39,662 nt of DNA from DATARH01 sp963734125 (lineage in GTDB: Bacteria > Pseudomonadota > Alphaproteobacteria > ATCC43930 > CGMCC-115725), in NCBI GenBank assembly GCA_963734125.1, contig CAVTGB010000020.1, positions 1 through 39,662 of the forward strand. Reading direction: 5' to 3'. This document shows positions 24,148 to 33,441 of this stretch, in pieces; position 1 is the first letter of the stretch, and every line of letters starts with the position of its first letter. The notes below the pieces were generated by a model. It had not been told where the DNA came from, did no database searches, and saw nothing but the letters and a program-made list of their open reading frames with translations. The translations under genes and the position numbers were made by a program.

Positions 24148-25452
24148 TCAGCCCGCGTCACGCGCCAGCGCGCTGCCGTCCATGTCGTCGTGATCCATGC
24201 GCAGGTGACGCAGCACGGTCGGCGCGATGTCGACGAGCGAGGTTGGCTGATGCCGCATGCCGGAGGCGAACCCGCCGCCCTCGATCATCAGAAACGGCCG
24301 CTGCTCGTTGGGGCCGAGCCCGCCATGCTGGCCAAAGCCGATCTTGCTCTCGTTGTCGGCGGGATCCTGCACGATCGGGCAATAACCCCGCACCCCGTGC
24401 GGATTTGTCCGGTCCTCGCCGGCCAGCGTCAGCGCCACCCGCATCGCCGTGTTGCGCGGCAGTCCGACCGCCGCGAGCCGGTCGCCAGCGAACACTTCGC
24501 CCACCCAATTCTCGCCGGACAGGAAGCGCGCGACCCGGGGCGCGAGATCGCCGTCGGGCTCGGCGAAATAGATCGTCGCCGCCGTGCCGTTCGGTGCGAC
24601 GACGACATCATGCGACCCTGGCCCCTCCTTCAGCCCCGCCGCCACCAGGAGCTGATCGAGATCGATCGCCCTGGCGACCGTTTCCATGCCGTGGTCGGAG
24701 CCGGCGATGAAGAGGATGTCCTCGCCCATGGGATCGAGCCGGCGGACCGTCTCGAAGACCTGGCGCGCGCATTGGTCGGCGCCGGCGATCGCTGTCTTAT
24801 GCTCGGGCGAGCCGAGCGGCGCGTGATGGCCGGTATAGTCGGGCTCCGACAGCCACATGATGGCGAGCGAGGGGGCGCGCTCGTCGAGGATCTCGGCGCA
24901 GAACCGCTCGGTCATCGCGCGGTCGCCGGCCAGCCCCTTCTTGAGCGCGGCGCTGGCGGGGTCGTCGACCGGCCGGCGCCCCGGCCCATAGCTGCCGGCT
25001 GCGTGATAGACATAGCCATGCCCGTCGGGGTCCTGGAAATAGGCCGCACCGGGCGACACATTGGCGCACGAGATCGAACTCTCGCCGTGCCAGCGCAGCC
25101 GTTCGGCCAAGGTCGGCACCCGCAGCGTGCGGCCGGTCGCACGGCGCAGACGGTCGGGGAAATCGGGGTGGCCGGCCGAGCGGCATATGAGGCCCTCGCC
25201 CTCGTCGAGCGCCATCGTGTTGCCGAGGAGGCCGTGGCGCGCCGGCAGGCAGCCGGTCGCGATCGAGGCGGCGCTCGCCCGCGTCGTCGACGGAAAGACG
25301 CTGCGATGCGCGGCATAGGAGGCGGCGCGTTCCGACAACTCGGCGAGAAACGGCGTCGAAGCGGGATCGATCAGGTCCCGCCGCAGACTGTCGCAGATCA
25401 CGATGACGGCCCGGGGGCCGGTGGGTCGTGCGATCAAGGGTCGTGCGATCAT
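24148..25452 (-). CDS. Alkaline phosphatase superfamily (type I phosphodiesterase/nucleotide pyrophosphatase-like) protein
   Basis: The 434-residue protein starts at the ATG at 25452, overlapping the PhnA-like stop as ATGA. The metal and nucleophile segments are VIVICDSLRRDL (Asp), FPSTTRASAASIATG (Thr nucleophile), SEPDYTGHH, SDHGMETV and FGQHGGLGPNEQRPFLMI (His). No signal peptide is seen, so it is probably cytoplasmic. The superfamily hydrolyses phospho- or phosphono-esters using two zinc ions. The substrate is unknown. The first ten residues contain a doubled IARP from a 15-bp tandem duplication (25423-25452) across the start. It lies between the PhnA-like gene and chrA in one coupled run. 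Confidence 0.87.
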   Translation of the reverse strand: MIARPLIARPTGPRAVIVICDSLRRDLIDPASTPFLAELSERAASYAAHRSVFPSTTRASAASIATGCLPARHGLLGNTMALDEGEGLICRSAGHPDFPDRLRRATGRTLRVPTLAERLRWHGESSISCANVSPGAAYFQDPDGHGYVYHAAGSYGPGRRPVDDPASAALKKGLAGDRAMTERFCAEILDERAPSLAIMWLSEPDYTGHHAPLGSPEHKTAIAGADQCARQVFETVRRLDPMGEDILFIAGSDHGMETVARAIDLDQLLVAAGLKEGPGSHDVVVAPNGTAATIYFAEPDGDLAPRVARFLSGENWVGEVFAGDRLAAVGLPRNTAMRVALTLAGEDRTNPHGVRGYCPIVQDPADNESKIGFGQHGGLGPNEQRPFLMIEGGGFASGMRHQPTSLVDIAPTVLRHLRMDHDDMDGSALARDAG

Positions 25453-26705
25453 GGCGCCACCCCGTTCAGCGCGAACTCGAAGATCGCGAAGTTGCGCAGC
25501 CTTTGGGACCGCGCCAGGCGAAGGTAATCTTGGCTCAGCTGGTGCGACAAGAGAAACGGCACCACCTGCTCGCATTCCCCGCCATGCGAGCGCAGCCGAT
25601 GCCCAGAGAGCGCCGACAGATCATGATCGGCCGCGCGGGCGCCGATCACCGTGTTGCGGTCGCCGGTCACCACGAAATCGGCCTCGCGGTCGAGCGGCAG
25701 CTCGTAGCGCAGGGCGGCCTCCTCGCGGGTCAGCACCCCAGCGATACCGGGGAGCGCGCGCACCGCCTCTATCAGGGCCGCCGACGGCGCATCGGTTTTG
25801 TTGCGATAGATCCGAACGAACGAGCCGAGCGCGCCGTGGTGACGCACGAACGGGTCGGTGATCGGGCAGATGACCCGCACCGCGCCCTTACCGAAGCGCG
25901 CGTTGAGGATGTCTTCGAGGAAGAGGACATGCGGGCGCCCGTCGGGGAGCGCCTTGTCGTTCATGCCGTGGTCGGCGGTCATGGCGACGACGCAGCCGAG
26001 TTCCTCCAGCCGAGCCAAACGCTCGTCCAGGGCGCGATGAAATTGGAGCGCCTCGGGTTCCTCGGGGGCGTGGCCGTGCTGTACGTAATCCGACAGCGAT
26101 AGGTAGAGGAGCTGGGCGCGCTGCTGCTCGACCAGACGGATACCGGCATCGAGCACGAACAGCGACAGATCGGCCGAATACATGTCCGGGCACCGGCGTC
26201 CGACCAGCCCCTCGACGCCCTCGATGCCGTGCTCGGCCACGGTGCAGCGATCGGCCTGTTCCGAGGAAAAGCAGATGCCGCCAGCCCCGACATCGAGGCC
26301 GCTCCCGAGCATGCGGCGCAATTTGTCCTTGGCGGTGATCGCCGCGGTCGCCACGCCGGCCTGCGACATCAGCGCTAGGATGGATTGGCTGCGCACCATC
26401 GCGGGATCGGTCATCATGATCTCGGCGCCGCTCTCGCGGTCGAGCGCGAAATTGCCGGCGATGCCGTGGATCGAAGGCGGCGCGCCGGTGACGATCGAGA
26501 GGTTGTTGGGGTTGGTGAAGGTCGGCATCACCGCATCGGCGAGCGCGTAAAACCCGCTCTCGCGCCAGCGCGCCACGGTCGGCAACACCCCGGCCGCCAG
26601 CCCCGCGTCGATATAGGCGGGGTCGCAGCCATCGGCGCAGATCACCACGGTCGGGCGCGACGGCAGGCGGTAGGCGCGACCGTTGAGGGTAATCGGCGGC
26701 CTCAA
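25449..26705 (-). CDS. phnA: Phosphonoacetate hydrolase-like (PhnA) enzyme
   Basis: PhnA splits phosphonoacetate into acetate and phosphate. A TTG at 26705 overlaps the TGA of the upstream deacetylase gene and gives 418 residues, close to known PhnA lengths; a longer in-frame extension only reads antisense-like sequence. The markers are VVICADGCDP (metal Asp25), VMPTFTNPNNLSIVTG (nucleophile Thr64), LYLSLSDYVQHGHAPEE, AMTADHGMN and RSHGGE, all as in the Sinorhizobium enzyme. No phnWXY genes for aminoethylphosphonate are in the window. Neighbours are a deacetylase and another phosphatase-superfamily protein, so a related substrate other than phosphonoacetate is possible. Confidence 0.85.
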   Translation of the reverse strand: MRPPITLNGRAYRLPSRPTVVICADGCDPAYIDAGLAAGVLPTVARWRESGFYALADAVMPTFTNPNNLSIVTGAPPSIHGIAGNFALDRESGAEIMMTDPAMVRSQSILALMSQAGVATAAITAKDKLRRMLGSGLDVGAGGICFSSEQADRCTVAEHGIEGVEGLVGRRCPDMYSADLSLFVLDAGIRLVEQQRAQLLYLSLSDYVQHGHAPEEPEALQFHRALDERLARLEELGCVVAMTADHGMNDKALPDGRPHVLFLEDILNARFGKGAVRVICPITDPFVRHHGALGSFVRIYRNKTDAPSAALIEAVRALPGIAGVLTREEAALRYELPLDREADFVVTGDRNTVIGARAADHDLSALSGHRLRSHGGECEQVVPFLLSHQLSQDYLRLARSQRLRNFAIFEFALNGVAP

Positions 26706-27588
26706 AACGTCGCGCCCGATTGGAGCCAGGTCCGCACGATCTCCTCCCCGGTGGCGAACCACACGCCGTCGTGCGCGGCGATGTAGGAGAGCGCCTCGTC
26801 GAGCCCCTGGATGCGGTGCGGCACGCCGATCAGATAGGGATGCAGACAGATCGCCATGACCCGGCCCGATTGCGCGCCCTCGGCATAGAGCGTGTCGAAC
26901 TGGCGCTTTATCGCCGCGACGAACTGGTCGATCGTGCCGTTCCGGGTGTGAAGGAACGGCGAATCGTTGATCTCGTAAGAATAGGGGATCGAGACGAGGC
27001 GCCGGCCAGCCGACATCCATCAGATAGGGCTGGTCGTCATTGACCCAGTCGGCGACATAGAGGCAGCCCTCCTCGATCAGATAGTCGAGGGTATGCCAGG
27101 TCTCGGCGAGCCCGGAGCCGAGCCAGCCGACCGGCTTCTTGCCGGCGAGCGCGGCGATCTTCGACAGCGTTCGGGCGATCGACTGGCGCTCCTCCGCCGG
27201 CTCCATCACGTTAAGCCAGCGCGAATTGGTTTCGTTGTGGCCGAGGATCTCCCAGCCGAGTTCGACCGCGGCCTTTACGATCTGCGGATGGTGGTCGCAG
27301 ATGTCGCTGTTGAGGTTGGCGCAGGCGCGGATCTTGTGCTTTTGCAAGCACCTCCATCATCCGCCAGATGCCGACCCGGTTGCCGTAGTCGCGCTGCGCC
27401 CAGGCGCGCACCGTGGGCGCCGCCGGCACGCGGCTGTCGTAGGGGCTGCCGGGGATGCCGATGCTGAGCGGAAAGAACTCGATATTGGGGACGATCCACA
27501 CCGCGAGCCGGGCGCCGTTCGGCCATTTGAGGATCGGCCGGTCGTTGATCGGGATATAGGGGAACGGGCCATAATCGCGCGGTTCCAT
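26702..27588 (-). pseudogene. Polysaccharide deacetylase family (PuuE-like) protein, two frameshifts
   Basis: The ATG at 27588 has GGAGG six bases upstream. Part one reads PFPYIPINDRPILKWPNGARLAVWIVPNIEFFPL and RDYGNRVGIWRMMEVLAK. After an extra base in a four-T run (27340-27343, plus strand) part two continues HKIRACANLNSDICDHHPQ, GHNETNSRW, KPVGWLGSGLAETWHTLDYL and DWVNDDQPYLMDV. After another shift at about 27005-27018 part three gives LVSIPYSYEINDSPF and MAICLHPYLIGVPHRI, to the stop at 26702. This is the cyclic-amide/allantoinase-like NodB group (puuE, chitin deacetylase-like) rather than classic cell-wall enzymes. The span is 295 codons plus two bases. It heads the phnA run. Confidence 0.83.
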
Positions 27589-27652
27589 CGACGCCTCCGT
27601 CGCGGCAGGATCGAGCCTGGCGACTATAGACCGAAATAGGGCGGAGGGCGGC

Positions 27653-28120
27653 GTGGAGATTGACGAGCGGGCGAAGCTCCATTGGGTGAGCTTCGGCGAT
27701 CTGTCCACCGCGCTCCTCTATGAGGTGCTGCGCTTTCGCCAGGCGATCTTTGTCGTCGAGCAGGCGTCGCCCGTATCCCGACCTCGACGGGCAGGATCAG
27801 CGGCGCGCAGCATTTGCTGCTGCGGGTCGATGGCGATGCTCGCCGGCTATCTGCGGCTGATCCCGTTCGCCGACGACAAGCGCGTCGCGATCGGCCGGGT
27901 CGCGGTTGCCGCGGCGCTGCGCCGCAAGGGGCTTGGCCGGCGGCTGATCGATGAAGCGTTGGCCCGCTGCCGCCAGGATCACCCGGATCGTGCGATCACG
28001 CTCAGCGCTCAGGCCTACTTGGCGCGGTTCTACGAAACCGTCGGTTTCCGCGTCACCTCTGCGCCCTACGACGATTACGGCGTGTCGCATGTCGACATGG
28101 TGCGATCATCCTCGACATAA
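27653..28120 (+). CDS. ElaA-like GNAT acetyltransferase, with compensating frame changes
   Basis: The 155-residue frame is open throughout. It starts KLHWVSFGDLSTALLYEVLRFRQAIFVVEQ and ends IGRVAVAAALRRKGLGRRLIDEALARC, ITLSAQAYLARFYETVGF, SAPYDDYGVSHVDMV, a typical ElaA family GNAT with the acetyl-CoA P-loop RRKGLG. The middle (27773-27835) reads nonsense in this frame, while other frames restore PYPDLDGQD, then QHLLLRVDG, then LAGYLRL. Three small indels near 27773, 27806 and 27833 therefore cancel out. The protein as encoded has about 20 wrong residues in the substrate side of the fold. The substrate is unknown. Confidence 0.8.
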   Translation: MEIDERAKLHWVSFGDLSTALLYEVLRFRQAIFVVEQASPVSRPRRAGSAARSICCCGSMAMLAGYLRLIPFADDKRVAIGRVAVAAALRRKGLGRRLIDEALARCRQDHPDRAITLSAQAYLARFYETVGFRVTSAPYDDYGVSHVDMVRSSST

Positions 28121-28167
28121 TCGGGCCCGCGTGCGGCCGATGGGCCGCATTCCAACCGGAGGGATCA

Positions 28168-29277
28168 ATGGAAACGCGCGCGGCCGTCGCCCACCAGGCC
28201 GGCCAGCCCTTGTCGATCGAGACGGTGCGGCTCGATGGCCCCAAAGCGGGCGAGGTGCTCATCGAGGTGAAAGCGACTGGGATCTGCCACACCGACGCCT
28301 ACACATTGTCGGGCGCCGATCCCGAAGGCCTGTTCCCGGCGATTCTCGGGCACGAGGGGGCGGGCATCGTCGTCGATGTCGGGCCCGGGGTGACCAGCCT
28401 CAAAAAGGGCGACCACGTGATCCCGCTCTACACCCCCGAATGCAGGCAGTGCGAGAGTTGCCTGTCGCGCAAGACCAATCTTTGCACCGCGATCCGTGCG
28501 ACGCAGGGCCGGGGCGTGATGCCCGACGGCACCAGCCGGTTCGCGATCGGCAGCACGATGCTGCACCATTACATGGGCACCTCGACCTTTTCCAATTTCA
28601 CCGTCTTGCCTGAGATCGCGGTAGCGAAAATCCGCGAGGACGCGCCGTTCGACAAGGTCTGCTATATCGGCTGTGGGGTGACGACCGGGTTGGGCGCCGT
28701 CATCAACACGGCCAGCGTCGAAGCCGGCGCGCGGGTCGTCGTCTTCGGATTGGGCGGGATCGGCCTCAATGTCGTGCAGGGCTGCCGGATGGTCGGGGCC
28801 GACATGATCGTCGGGGTCGACATCAACCCGCGCCGCCGCGCGCTCGCCGAAGCCTTCGGCATGACCCATTTCGTCAACCCGGGCGAGGTTGCAGGCGACC
28901 TCGTGCCCTATCTGGTCGACCTCACCAAGGGCGGGGCCGATTACAGTTTCGAATGCATCGGCAATGTGTCGACGATGCGCCAGGCGTTGGAATGCACGCA
29001 TCGCGGCTGGGGGGTGAGCACCATCATCGGGGTCGCTGCCTCGGGCCAGGAGATCAGCACGCGGCCGTTCCAGCTGGTGACCGGCCGGGTGTGGAAGGGC
29101 ACCGCCTTCGGCGGCGCGCGCGGCCGCACCGATGTGCCGAAGATCGTCGATTGGTACATGGAAAAGAAGATCAAGATCGACGAACTGATCACCCATACAT
29201 TGGCGCTCGACGACATCAACCAGGGCTTCGAGCTGATGCACGCCGGTGAATCGATCCGCAGCGTCGTCATCTATTGA
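28168..29277 (+). CDS. frmA: S-(hydroxymethyl)glutathione dehydrogenase / class III alcohol dehydrogenase
   Basis: The enzyme oxidises the formaldehyde-glutathione adduct to S-formylglutathione with NAD+, and also reduces S-nitrosoglutathione. The 369-residue protein has catalytic zinc ligands Cys40 (GICHTDAYTLSG) and His62 (GHEGAG), the structural zinc loop Cys92, 95, 98 and 106, and the Rossmann motif GLGGIGLNVVQG. GGAGGG lies five bases before the ATG. The usual partner, S-formylglutathione hydrolase, does not follow; glpK does, 20 bp downstream. Intact with no frame problem, unlike its neighbours. Confidence 0.95.
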   Translation: METRAAVAHQAGQPLSIETVRLDGPKAGEVLIEVKATGICHTDAYTLSGADPEGLFPAILGHEGAGIVVDVGPGVTSLKKGDHVIPLYTPECRQCESCLSRKTNLCTAIRATQGRGVMPDGTSRFAIGSTMLHHYMGTSTFSNFTVLPEIAVAKIREDAPFDKVCYIGCGVTTGLGAVINTASVEAGARVVVFGLGGIGLNVVQGCRMVGADMIVGVDINPRRRALAEAFGMTHFVNPGEVAGDLVPYLVDLTKGGADYSFECIGNVSTMRQALECTHRGWGVSTIIGVAASGQEISTRPFQLVTGRVWKGTAFGGARGRTDVPKIVDWYMEKKIKIDELITHTLALDDINQGFELMHAGESIRSVVIY

Positions 29278-29297
29278 GCCGCCATCCCGGAGGGGAG

Positions 29298-30786
29298 ATG
29301 AGCGGGCCGGATTACCTGTTGGCGATCGACCAGGGCACGACCAGTACCCGAGCGATCCTGTTCGACGCCGTGGGCGCGGTGCGCCATACCGCACGCATCG
29401 CGTTGCGCCAGATCTATCCGCGCCCCGGCTGGGTCGAGCACGACCCGGAGGAGATCTGGCAGGCGGTGGTGGCGACCTGCCGCGAGGCGATCGGAGCCGC
29501 CGAGGGTCACCCGATTGCCGCAATCGGCATCACCAACCAGCGCGAAACGACGGTGCTGTGGGACCGCGCCACCGGCCGCCCGGTATATAACGCGATCGTC
29601 TGGCAGGACCGCCGCACCGCCGAGATTTGCGAAGGCTGGCGCGCCGCCGGCCTTGCCGATCGGGTCGCGGCGCGGACCGGGCTCGTCATCGACCCCTATT
29701 TCTCCGCTTCGAAAATCCGCTGGCTGCTCGACGCAGTTCCGGGGTTGCGCGAACGCGCCCGCAATGGCGACATCCTATTCGGCACGGTCGACAGTTTCCT
29801 GCTGTGGCGGCTGACCGGCGGATCGCGGCACGCCACCGACGTCACCAACGCCGCGCGGACGATGCTGTTCGATTTGAGGCGCCTCGCCTGGGACGACGAT
29901 CTTCTCGCCGCCTTCGCCATCCCGCGCGCGGTGCTGCCCGAAATCCGCGACACCGACGGCGATTTCGCCGCGACCGATGCCGGCCTCTTCGGCGATAAGG
30001 TCCCGATCGCCGGGGTGGCCGGCGACCAGCAGGCGGCGCTGATCGGCCAGACCTGCTTCCGCCCGGGCATGGTCAAATCGACCTACGGCACCGGCGCCTT
30101 CGCACTCCTCAACACCGGCGCCGAAGCCGGCCCTCTCGCGTCACAAACTGTTGACGACCGTGGCCTACCGCCTCCAGGGCGAGACCGCCTATGCGCTCGA
30201 AGGCTCGATCTTCATCGCCGGCGCCGCGGTGCAATGGCTGCGCGACCGGCTCCGAGCCGTCGCGACTGCCGCGGAGACCGAGGCCCTGGCCGAGCGCGCC
30301 GACCCGCGCCAGCGCGTCTATTTCGTGCCGGCCTTCGCCGGTCTTGGCGCGCCCCACTGGGCACCGGCCGCGCGCGGCACGCTCTGCGGCCTCACCGCCG
30401 AATGCGGCCTCAACGAGATTGCGCGCGCCACCCTTGAAGCGGTCGGCTATCAGACCCGCGACTTGATCGAAGCGATGACCGCCGATTGCGGGCTCAAGAT
30501 CGATACGATCCGTGTCGATGGCGGCATGGCGGCGAGCGAGTGGACGATGCAATTCCTCGCCGACATCCTGGCCGTCCGGGTCGAGCGGCCGAAGTCGCTC
30601 GAGACGACCGCGTGGGGTGCAGCCTATGTCGCCGGGCTCGCCCGCGGCCTCTGCCCGGCGCCGCCGGAGATGATGGCGCGGTGGTCGGCGGCGCGCGCGT
30701 TCCTGCCGGCGATGGCGGAAGCGGAACGCGAGGAGCGCCACGCCGGATGGCGCCGCGCGGTGGCGGGCGCGCTGGCGGCGACGTGA
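29298..30786 (+). pseudogene. glpK: Glycerol kinase, frameshifted
   Basis: Glycerol kinase makes glycerol 3-phosphate from glycerol and ATP. GGAGGGGAG precedes the ATG at 29298. The first frame contains LLAIDQGTTSTRAILFD, GITNQRETTVLWDRATGRPV, VTNAARTMLFD, GVAGDQQAALIGQ and KSTYGTGAFALLNTG. Just after this, near 30132-30138, one extra base shifts the frame. The rest (RHKLLTTVAYRLQG, ALEGSIFIAGAAVQWLRD, VPAFAGLGAPHW, RVDGGMAAS) continues to 30786. The span is 496 codons plus one base, normal GlpK length. Without that base the enzyme is complete. No glpF, glpD or glpR is nearby. Confidence 0.9.
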
Positions 30787-31110
30787 CGGCACCGGCGAAC
30801 CTGCTGCGCGATCTGCCCGACGCGCGCGCCGGCGAAGTCAGCGAGACGATTCTCGGCGCGGCCCGGGCTGCGCATCGTACGCACCGTCTCCTTGGGGCAG
30901 GCGAGCCCGCCCGGCTTCTGGTACGACCAGCAAGAGGCCGAATGGGTATTGCTGCTCGTCGGCGGGGCCCGGCTCAGATTTGCCGATGAGGCGGTGGAGC
31001 GCGTGCTCAACCCCGGCGATAGCGTCGATATCGCCGCGCACCGACGCCACCGGGTCGAATGGACCGACCCCGCAACCCCGACCGTGTGGCTCGTCGTATT
31101 TCACGATTAG
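30783..31110 (+). pseudogene. Cupin-domain protein, frameshifted
   Basis: A GTG at 30783 overlaps the glpK stop as GTGA. The opening NLLRDLPDARAGEVSETILGA runs into an extra base at about 30857-30859. The rest reads PGLRIVRTVSLGQASPPGFWYDQQEAEWVLLLVGGARLRF and LNPGDSVDIAAHRRHRVEWTDP, ending VVFHD at 31110. It is a small single-domain cupin of about 109 residues. The metal-ligand set is partial (Glu in QEAEW, His in RRHRV). The function is unknown. It is likely co-translated with glpK. Confidence 0.8.
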
Positions 31111-31128
31111 GCCGAAGGGCGGCGACCG

Positions 31129-32007
31129 CTACCGGGCGGCGCTGGTGATCACGGCGTCGCGCAACACGCGGGCGACGTAGCGGGTGACATCGAACGGCAG
31201 TTCATCGGTGCGACGCCCGCCGGCGATCCACAGATCCATATTGCCCGGACCCCAATTATATGCGGCCAGCGCGTCCGCCCAGTTGCCGTAGCGGCGGAAC
31301 ATCTGGGCCAGATAGGCGCGGCCGAGCAGCCGGTTCTGCTGCAGATCGAAGCGGTCGCCACCGCCGACATCGAACGCCGCCTCGGCGCTGACCTGCATCG
31401 GTCCCTGCGGCCCGTCCGGCTCCGGCCGCCACATGCGCAGGTCCGCGCCATGCCGCGATTCGACGCCGTCGACGGCGAAGGCGATGCGGTCGAGTTCGCC
31501 GCCATTGGCGGAGCCGAACAGGCCGATCGGGAACCGGTCGCTCGACGGAGCGCCGCGCACGACGGTCACAGCGGGCTGCAGGGGATTGGCGAAGCTGATG
31601 GTTTCGCTGCGGGTCTGCGTCGACGGATCCGCTGCGCGCTCGGAACTCGCCGGGCCGCTGCGCAGCACCGTTACGTGCGCCCCCTCGCCCGATCCAAAGC
31701 TGACGAGTTCCGAGTGTAGCGGCTGGGCTGCGGGCGGCGGCGATAGCGGCGATTGGCGCGGTCCGCGCATCACCTGCACCGGTGCGCGCTGCGGATCGGC
31801 AAAAGATACAGTCTCCGCGTCGAGGGGGCCTTTCGCCACCGCGGCCGCTGTCGCCACCGCTCGCGCGCTCGCCGTCCGTACGTGCACCGCGCCCCGCCGC
31901 GCCGCCTTGCCGGCCAACGCCGAGCCGGCGCCACACGCAAACGCAATCGCGATTACGGCAAGCGCTCCCGCGCGCGCCGCGGTTATCCCCCCTCTGCCGC
32001 TCCTCAT
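31129..32007 (-). CDS. Lytic transglycosylase SLT-like protein with N-terminal peptide repeats
   Basis: The 292-residue protein has a signal peptide (ALAVIAIAFACGAGSALA). A low-complexity linker holds three repeats of about 19 residues at 64-82, 99-118 and 134-152, each (S/A)E-x-(V/I)SF then a V-x-V-x-R pattern. The C-terminal SLT fold has catalytic Glu183 in VDGVESRHG, GPQGPMQVSAEAA, then YLAQMFRRYGNWADALAAYNWGPGNMD. It should cleave peptidoglycan in the periplasm, and small SLT proteins of this kind often serve secretion or conjugation systems, though none is nearby. It is convergent with the cupin gene and divergent from the second CoA-transferase. Confidence 0.87.
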   Translation of the reverse strand: MRSGRGGITAARAGALAVIAIAFACGAGSALAGKAARRGAVHVRTASARAVATAAAVAKGPLDAETVSFADPQRAPVQVMRGPRQSPLSPPPAAQPLHSELVSFGSGEGAHVTVLRSGPASSERAADPSTQTRSETISFANPLQPAVTVVRGAPSSDRFPIGLFGSANGGELDRIAFAVDGVESRHGADLRMWRPEPDGPQGPMQVSAEAAFDVGGGDRFDLQQNRLLGRAYLAQMFRRYGNWADALAAYNWGPGNMDLWIAGGRRTDELPFDVTRYVARVLRDAVITSAAR

Positions 32008-32148
32008 CCCCCCGGAAGCCTTGCCGGCAAAGCAGCAATTTCTCTATGCCCAATTGGCGCTCGCGGCAAGCGGCTTGGCAATGGCGCTGCCCAGGTGAGA
32101 CGATGGAGGACGCCCGCGCCCGACATCACCCAGCTCGGAGAGCCTGAC

Positions 32149-33336
32149 ATGACCCGACCTTTCGAGGGGATCCGCATCATCGACATCACCCATGTACTGG
32201 CCGGCCCCTTCGCCGCCTATCAGCTCGGCGTCCTCGGCGCCGACGTGATCAAAGTCGAGCACCCGGACGACCCCGATCAGAGCCGCAGCAGCGGCACCGA
32301 CCGCGCGCTCAATCGCGGCCAGATGGGAACCTCGTTCCTGACCCAGGGCTCCAACAAGCGTTCGATCACCCTCGATTTGAAAGAGGAGCGCGGCCGCGAG
32401 ATTTTGCGGCGGCTGGTCGCCGGCGCCGATGTGCTGGTCGAAAATTTCCGGCCGGGCGCCTTCGCGGCGCTTGGGCTCGGCTATGAGGCGATGCAACGGA
32501 TCAACCCGCGCCTTGTCTATTGCTCGATCTCGGCCTTTGGCCAGGACGGGACGCGGCGCGAACAGACCGCCTACGATCATGTGATCCAGGCTACCTCGGG
32601 GCTGATGGCGATGACCGGCACCGAGGAGGTCAACCCGATCAAGTTCGGCGCCCCGGCGGTCGATTACGCAACCGGCACGATGGCGGCCTTTGCGCTCGCG
32701 AGCGCGCTCTTCCAGCGCGAGCGCACCGGCCAGGGCCAGCACATCGACCTCTCGATGCTCGGCGTCGCGATGATGCTGATGGGGTCCCACCTCACCGGGT
32801 ACCTGCGCAACGGCGCCGAGCCGCGCCCGCACGGCAACAAGCAGCCCTTTGCCACCAACAGCTGCTATGAAGCCAAGGACGGGCTCCTGATGATCGGCGC
32901 CAGCAACCTCGGTCAGCAAAAGCGGCTGTGGCAGGCGCTGGAGCGCCCCGACATGGTCAAGACCGACAATGAAGCACGCGAAACCGACCGCGCGCACGAA
33001 GCCGAGGTGCTCGCCGGCATCATCAAAACCCGCAGCGCCGACGAGTGGGAGAACTGGTTGCAGGCCCGCCATGTCCCGGCGGCCCGGGTGCGCACGATGG
33101 CCGAGGCGGTGGCTGATCCGCATTTCAAGACCCGCGCGGTGTTTCACCACCATCAGTCGACGCCGGGCATCGAGGGGGGATTCGGGGTACCGCTCGCCGC
33201 TTTCAAATTCGCCCATGGCGGACCCTCGATCGAGACCCCGCCGCCGCAGTTCGGTGCCGACACCGACGCGGTGCTTGCCGAACTCGGCTACGAGCCGGGC
33301 GAGATCGCCGCGTTGCGCGCCGCCCGGGTGATCTGA
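32149..33336 (+). CDS. CaiB/BaiF family CoA-transferase (second copy)
   Basis: The ATG at 32149 follows GGAG by eight bases, giving 395 residues; the longer open frame upstream is antisense to the transglycosylase. It reads FEGIRIIDITHVLAGPFAAYQLGVLGADVIKVEHP, NKRSITLDLKEERGREI, VENFRPGAF and Asp172 in PAVDYATG, aligning with the catalytic Asp of the family. The C-terminus has ARHVPAARVRTMAEAVADPHF. It is only moderately similar to the copy at 5377-6549, so it is a distinct paralogue and not a recent duplicate. Substrate unknown. Confidence 0.92.
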   Translation: MTRPFEGIRIIDITHVLAGPFAAYQLGVLGADVIKVEHPDDPDQSRSSGTDRALNRGQMGTSFLTQGSNKRSITLDLKEERGREILRRLVAGADVLVENFRPGAFAALGLGYEAMQRINPRLVYCSISAFGQDGTRREQTAYDHVIQATSGLMAMTGTEEVNPIKFGAPAVDYATGTMAAFALASALFQRERTGQGQHIDLSMLGVAMMLMGSHLTGYLRNGAEPRPHGNKQPFATNSCYEAKDGLLMIGASNLGQQKRLWQALERPDMVKTDNEARETDRAHEAEVLAGIIKTRSADEWENWLQARHVPAARVRTMAEAVADPHFKTRAVFHHHQSTPGIEGGFGVPLAAFKFAHGGPSIETPPPQFGADTDAVLAELGYEPGEIAALRAARVI

Positions 33337-33441
33337 AGGGACGCGCGCTACCGACAGTAACAATTCGTGAAGGTGCCAAAACCGTGGCGCCAAAGAAAGT
33401 CGTGGACAACGCGGGTGATCGGGTCAAGATTCGCCATGGAT

